From assembly GCF_027924965.1 (NCBI RefSeq), contig NZ_AP027057.1, forward strand, positions 1-64,000: a stretch of 64,000 bases of DNA, written 5' to 3'. Both the position numbers and the translations under genes were made by a program. This DNA comes from Limnohabitans sp. TEGF004. Lineage in GTDB: Bacteria; Pseudomonadota; Gammaproteobacteria; Burkholderiales; Burkholderiaceae_C. Below the pieces are notes generated by a model. It saw only the letters and a list, made by a program, of their open reading frames with translations, made no database searches and was not told the DNA's origin. This document shows, piece by piece, positions 63,397 through 64,000 of this stretch. Numbering within the stretch: position 1 is the first letter of the stretch; every line of letters starts with the position of its first letter.

Positions 63397-64000
63397 ATGA
63401 AAACGATTATTGAGCCATTTCGTATCAAGTCTATTGAGCCCATTCGCATGTTGTCGCGCCAAGAGCGTAAAGAGAAGCTGGCTTGCGCGCATTACAACTT
63501 GTTCGGCTTGCATTCAGAAGATGTATTGATAGATTTGTTGACGGATAGTGGTACTGGTGCTATGAGTGCTGCGCAGTGGGCGGCTGTCATGAGGGGGGAT
63601 GAAAGTTATGCTGGGTCACCGTCTTTTTATCGCTTCGAGAAAGCGGTTAAAAATCTAATGCCTTTTAAACATGTAATCCCCACGCATCAAGGTCGAGCAG
63701 CGGAGGCAATTCTGTTTTCGATTTTTGGTGGCTCAGGAAAAAATATTCCTAACAACACTCACTTTGACACGACTAGGGGCAATATAGAGGCTTCGGGTGC
63801 GGTAGGTCATGATCTAGTGATTGCAGAGGGATTAGATCCATCGAACGAGCATCCATTCAAAGGCAATATGGACCTGTATCGCCTAGACAAGTACTTGGAG
63901 CAGTACGGAAAAACTGTGCCGTGTGTGATGATCACAATCACAAACAATGCTGGAGGTGGACAGCCCGTTAGCTTGGCCAACATCCGAGGAACGGCGGCCC
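63397..64000 (+). CDS. Tryptophanase/tyrosine phenol-lyase family enzyme, 3' end outside window
   Basis: This is a PLP-dependent beta-eliminating lyase that splits tryptophan or tyrosine to indole or phenol, pyruvate and ammonia. The ATG at 63397 follows GAGAGGAG. The visible 201 residues read IEPFRIKSIEPIRMLSRQERKE, then SEDVLIDLLTDSGTGAMSAAQWAAVMRGDESYAGSPSFY, then HVIPTHQGRAAEAILFS, then AFKGNMDLYRLDKY in outline, then NAGGGQPVSLANIRG, all signatures of the family. The phrases EPFRIKS and AMSAAQWA are closer to tyrosine phenol-lyase, but the substrate-defining residues lie further on. The PLP lysine is outside the window. Confidence 0.88.
   Translation, partial: MKTIIEPFRIKSIEPIRMLSRQERKEKLACAHYNLFGLHSEDVLIDLLTDSGTGAMSAAQWAAVMRGDESYAGSPSFYRFEKAVKNLMPFKHVIPTHQGRAAEAILFSIFGGSGKNIPNNTHFDTTRGNIEASGAVGHDLVIAEGLDPSNEHPFKGNMDLYRLDKYLEQYGKTVPCVMITITNNAGGGQPVSLANIRGTAA

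Noticed and set aside
63291..63419. A TnaC-like leader peptide before the tryptophanase-like gene
   Set aside because: The short frame has no Trp and none of the TnaC key residues, and it overlaps the gene start; the stems explain the sequence better.

Overview
The window looks like part of an iteron-type plasmid or chromid of a betaproteobacterium, most likely Burkholderiales. Evidence: a parB/parA/iteron/rep backbone at the left end, a compact type II-C Cas9, betaproteobacterial-looking IS3, IS5, IS30 and Tn3 debris, and a 2-aminobenzoyl-CoA pathway of the type described in Azoarcus. Species cannot be named from sequence reading alone.

Region by region. 1-6.7 kb is the replicon core: a tyrosine recombinase cut by the window edge, a parB relic, four 26-bp palindromic repeats that could be the centromere, parB, parA, seven iterons on a 22-bp register, and rep with a small rep relic behind it. 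6.7-18.4 kb is a gene graveyard and toxin-antitoxin island. It holds relics of hipA, IS5, Tn3 (tnpA, tnpR, res), abiEi, an integrase, IS30 and IS3. Intact modules here are parDE-like, higBA-like, vapBC and a second ParD-like/RelE pair, plus an unidentified overlapping two-gene unit at 14.4-16.0 kb.

18.4-28.8 kb carries a LuxR-type response regulator and a tight operon for aerobic CoA-dependent 2-aminobenzoate (anthranilate) breakdown, with a divergent DcaP-like porin. 29.2-33.6 kb is a four-gene chaperone-usher fimbrial operon. 33.8-37.8 kb is a D-/L-alanine block (permease, dadA, alr). 38.3-41.0 kb holds an outer-membrane protein and a large NHL-repeat lipoprotein. 41.3-46.4 kb is a purine block (xdhA, xdhB, guaD), which fits with a purine permease at 61.2 kb.

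46.5-54.9 kb is a complete type II-C CRISPR-Cas locus. It has a minus-strand tracrRNA in front of cas9, then cas9-cas1-cas2, an array-end terminator, and a 29-repeat array read on the minus strand. A MazEF-like module lies between the array and an isolated degenerate repeat. That repeat supplies the stop codon of a response-regulator gene. The regulator, the stray repeat, mazEF and the array all read in the same direction.

54.9-64 kb holds a second NHL lipoprotein, a hybrid histidine kinase, a three-gene ribbon-helix-helix operon of unknown role, an OYE-family oxidoreductase, the NCS2 permease, another hipA relic, and the start of a tryptophanase/tyrosine phenol-lyase gene behind a perfect 10-bp inverted repeat and a structured leader.
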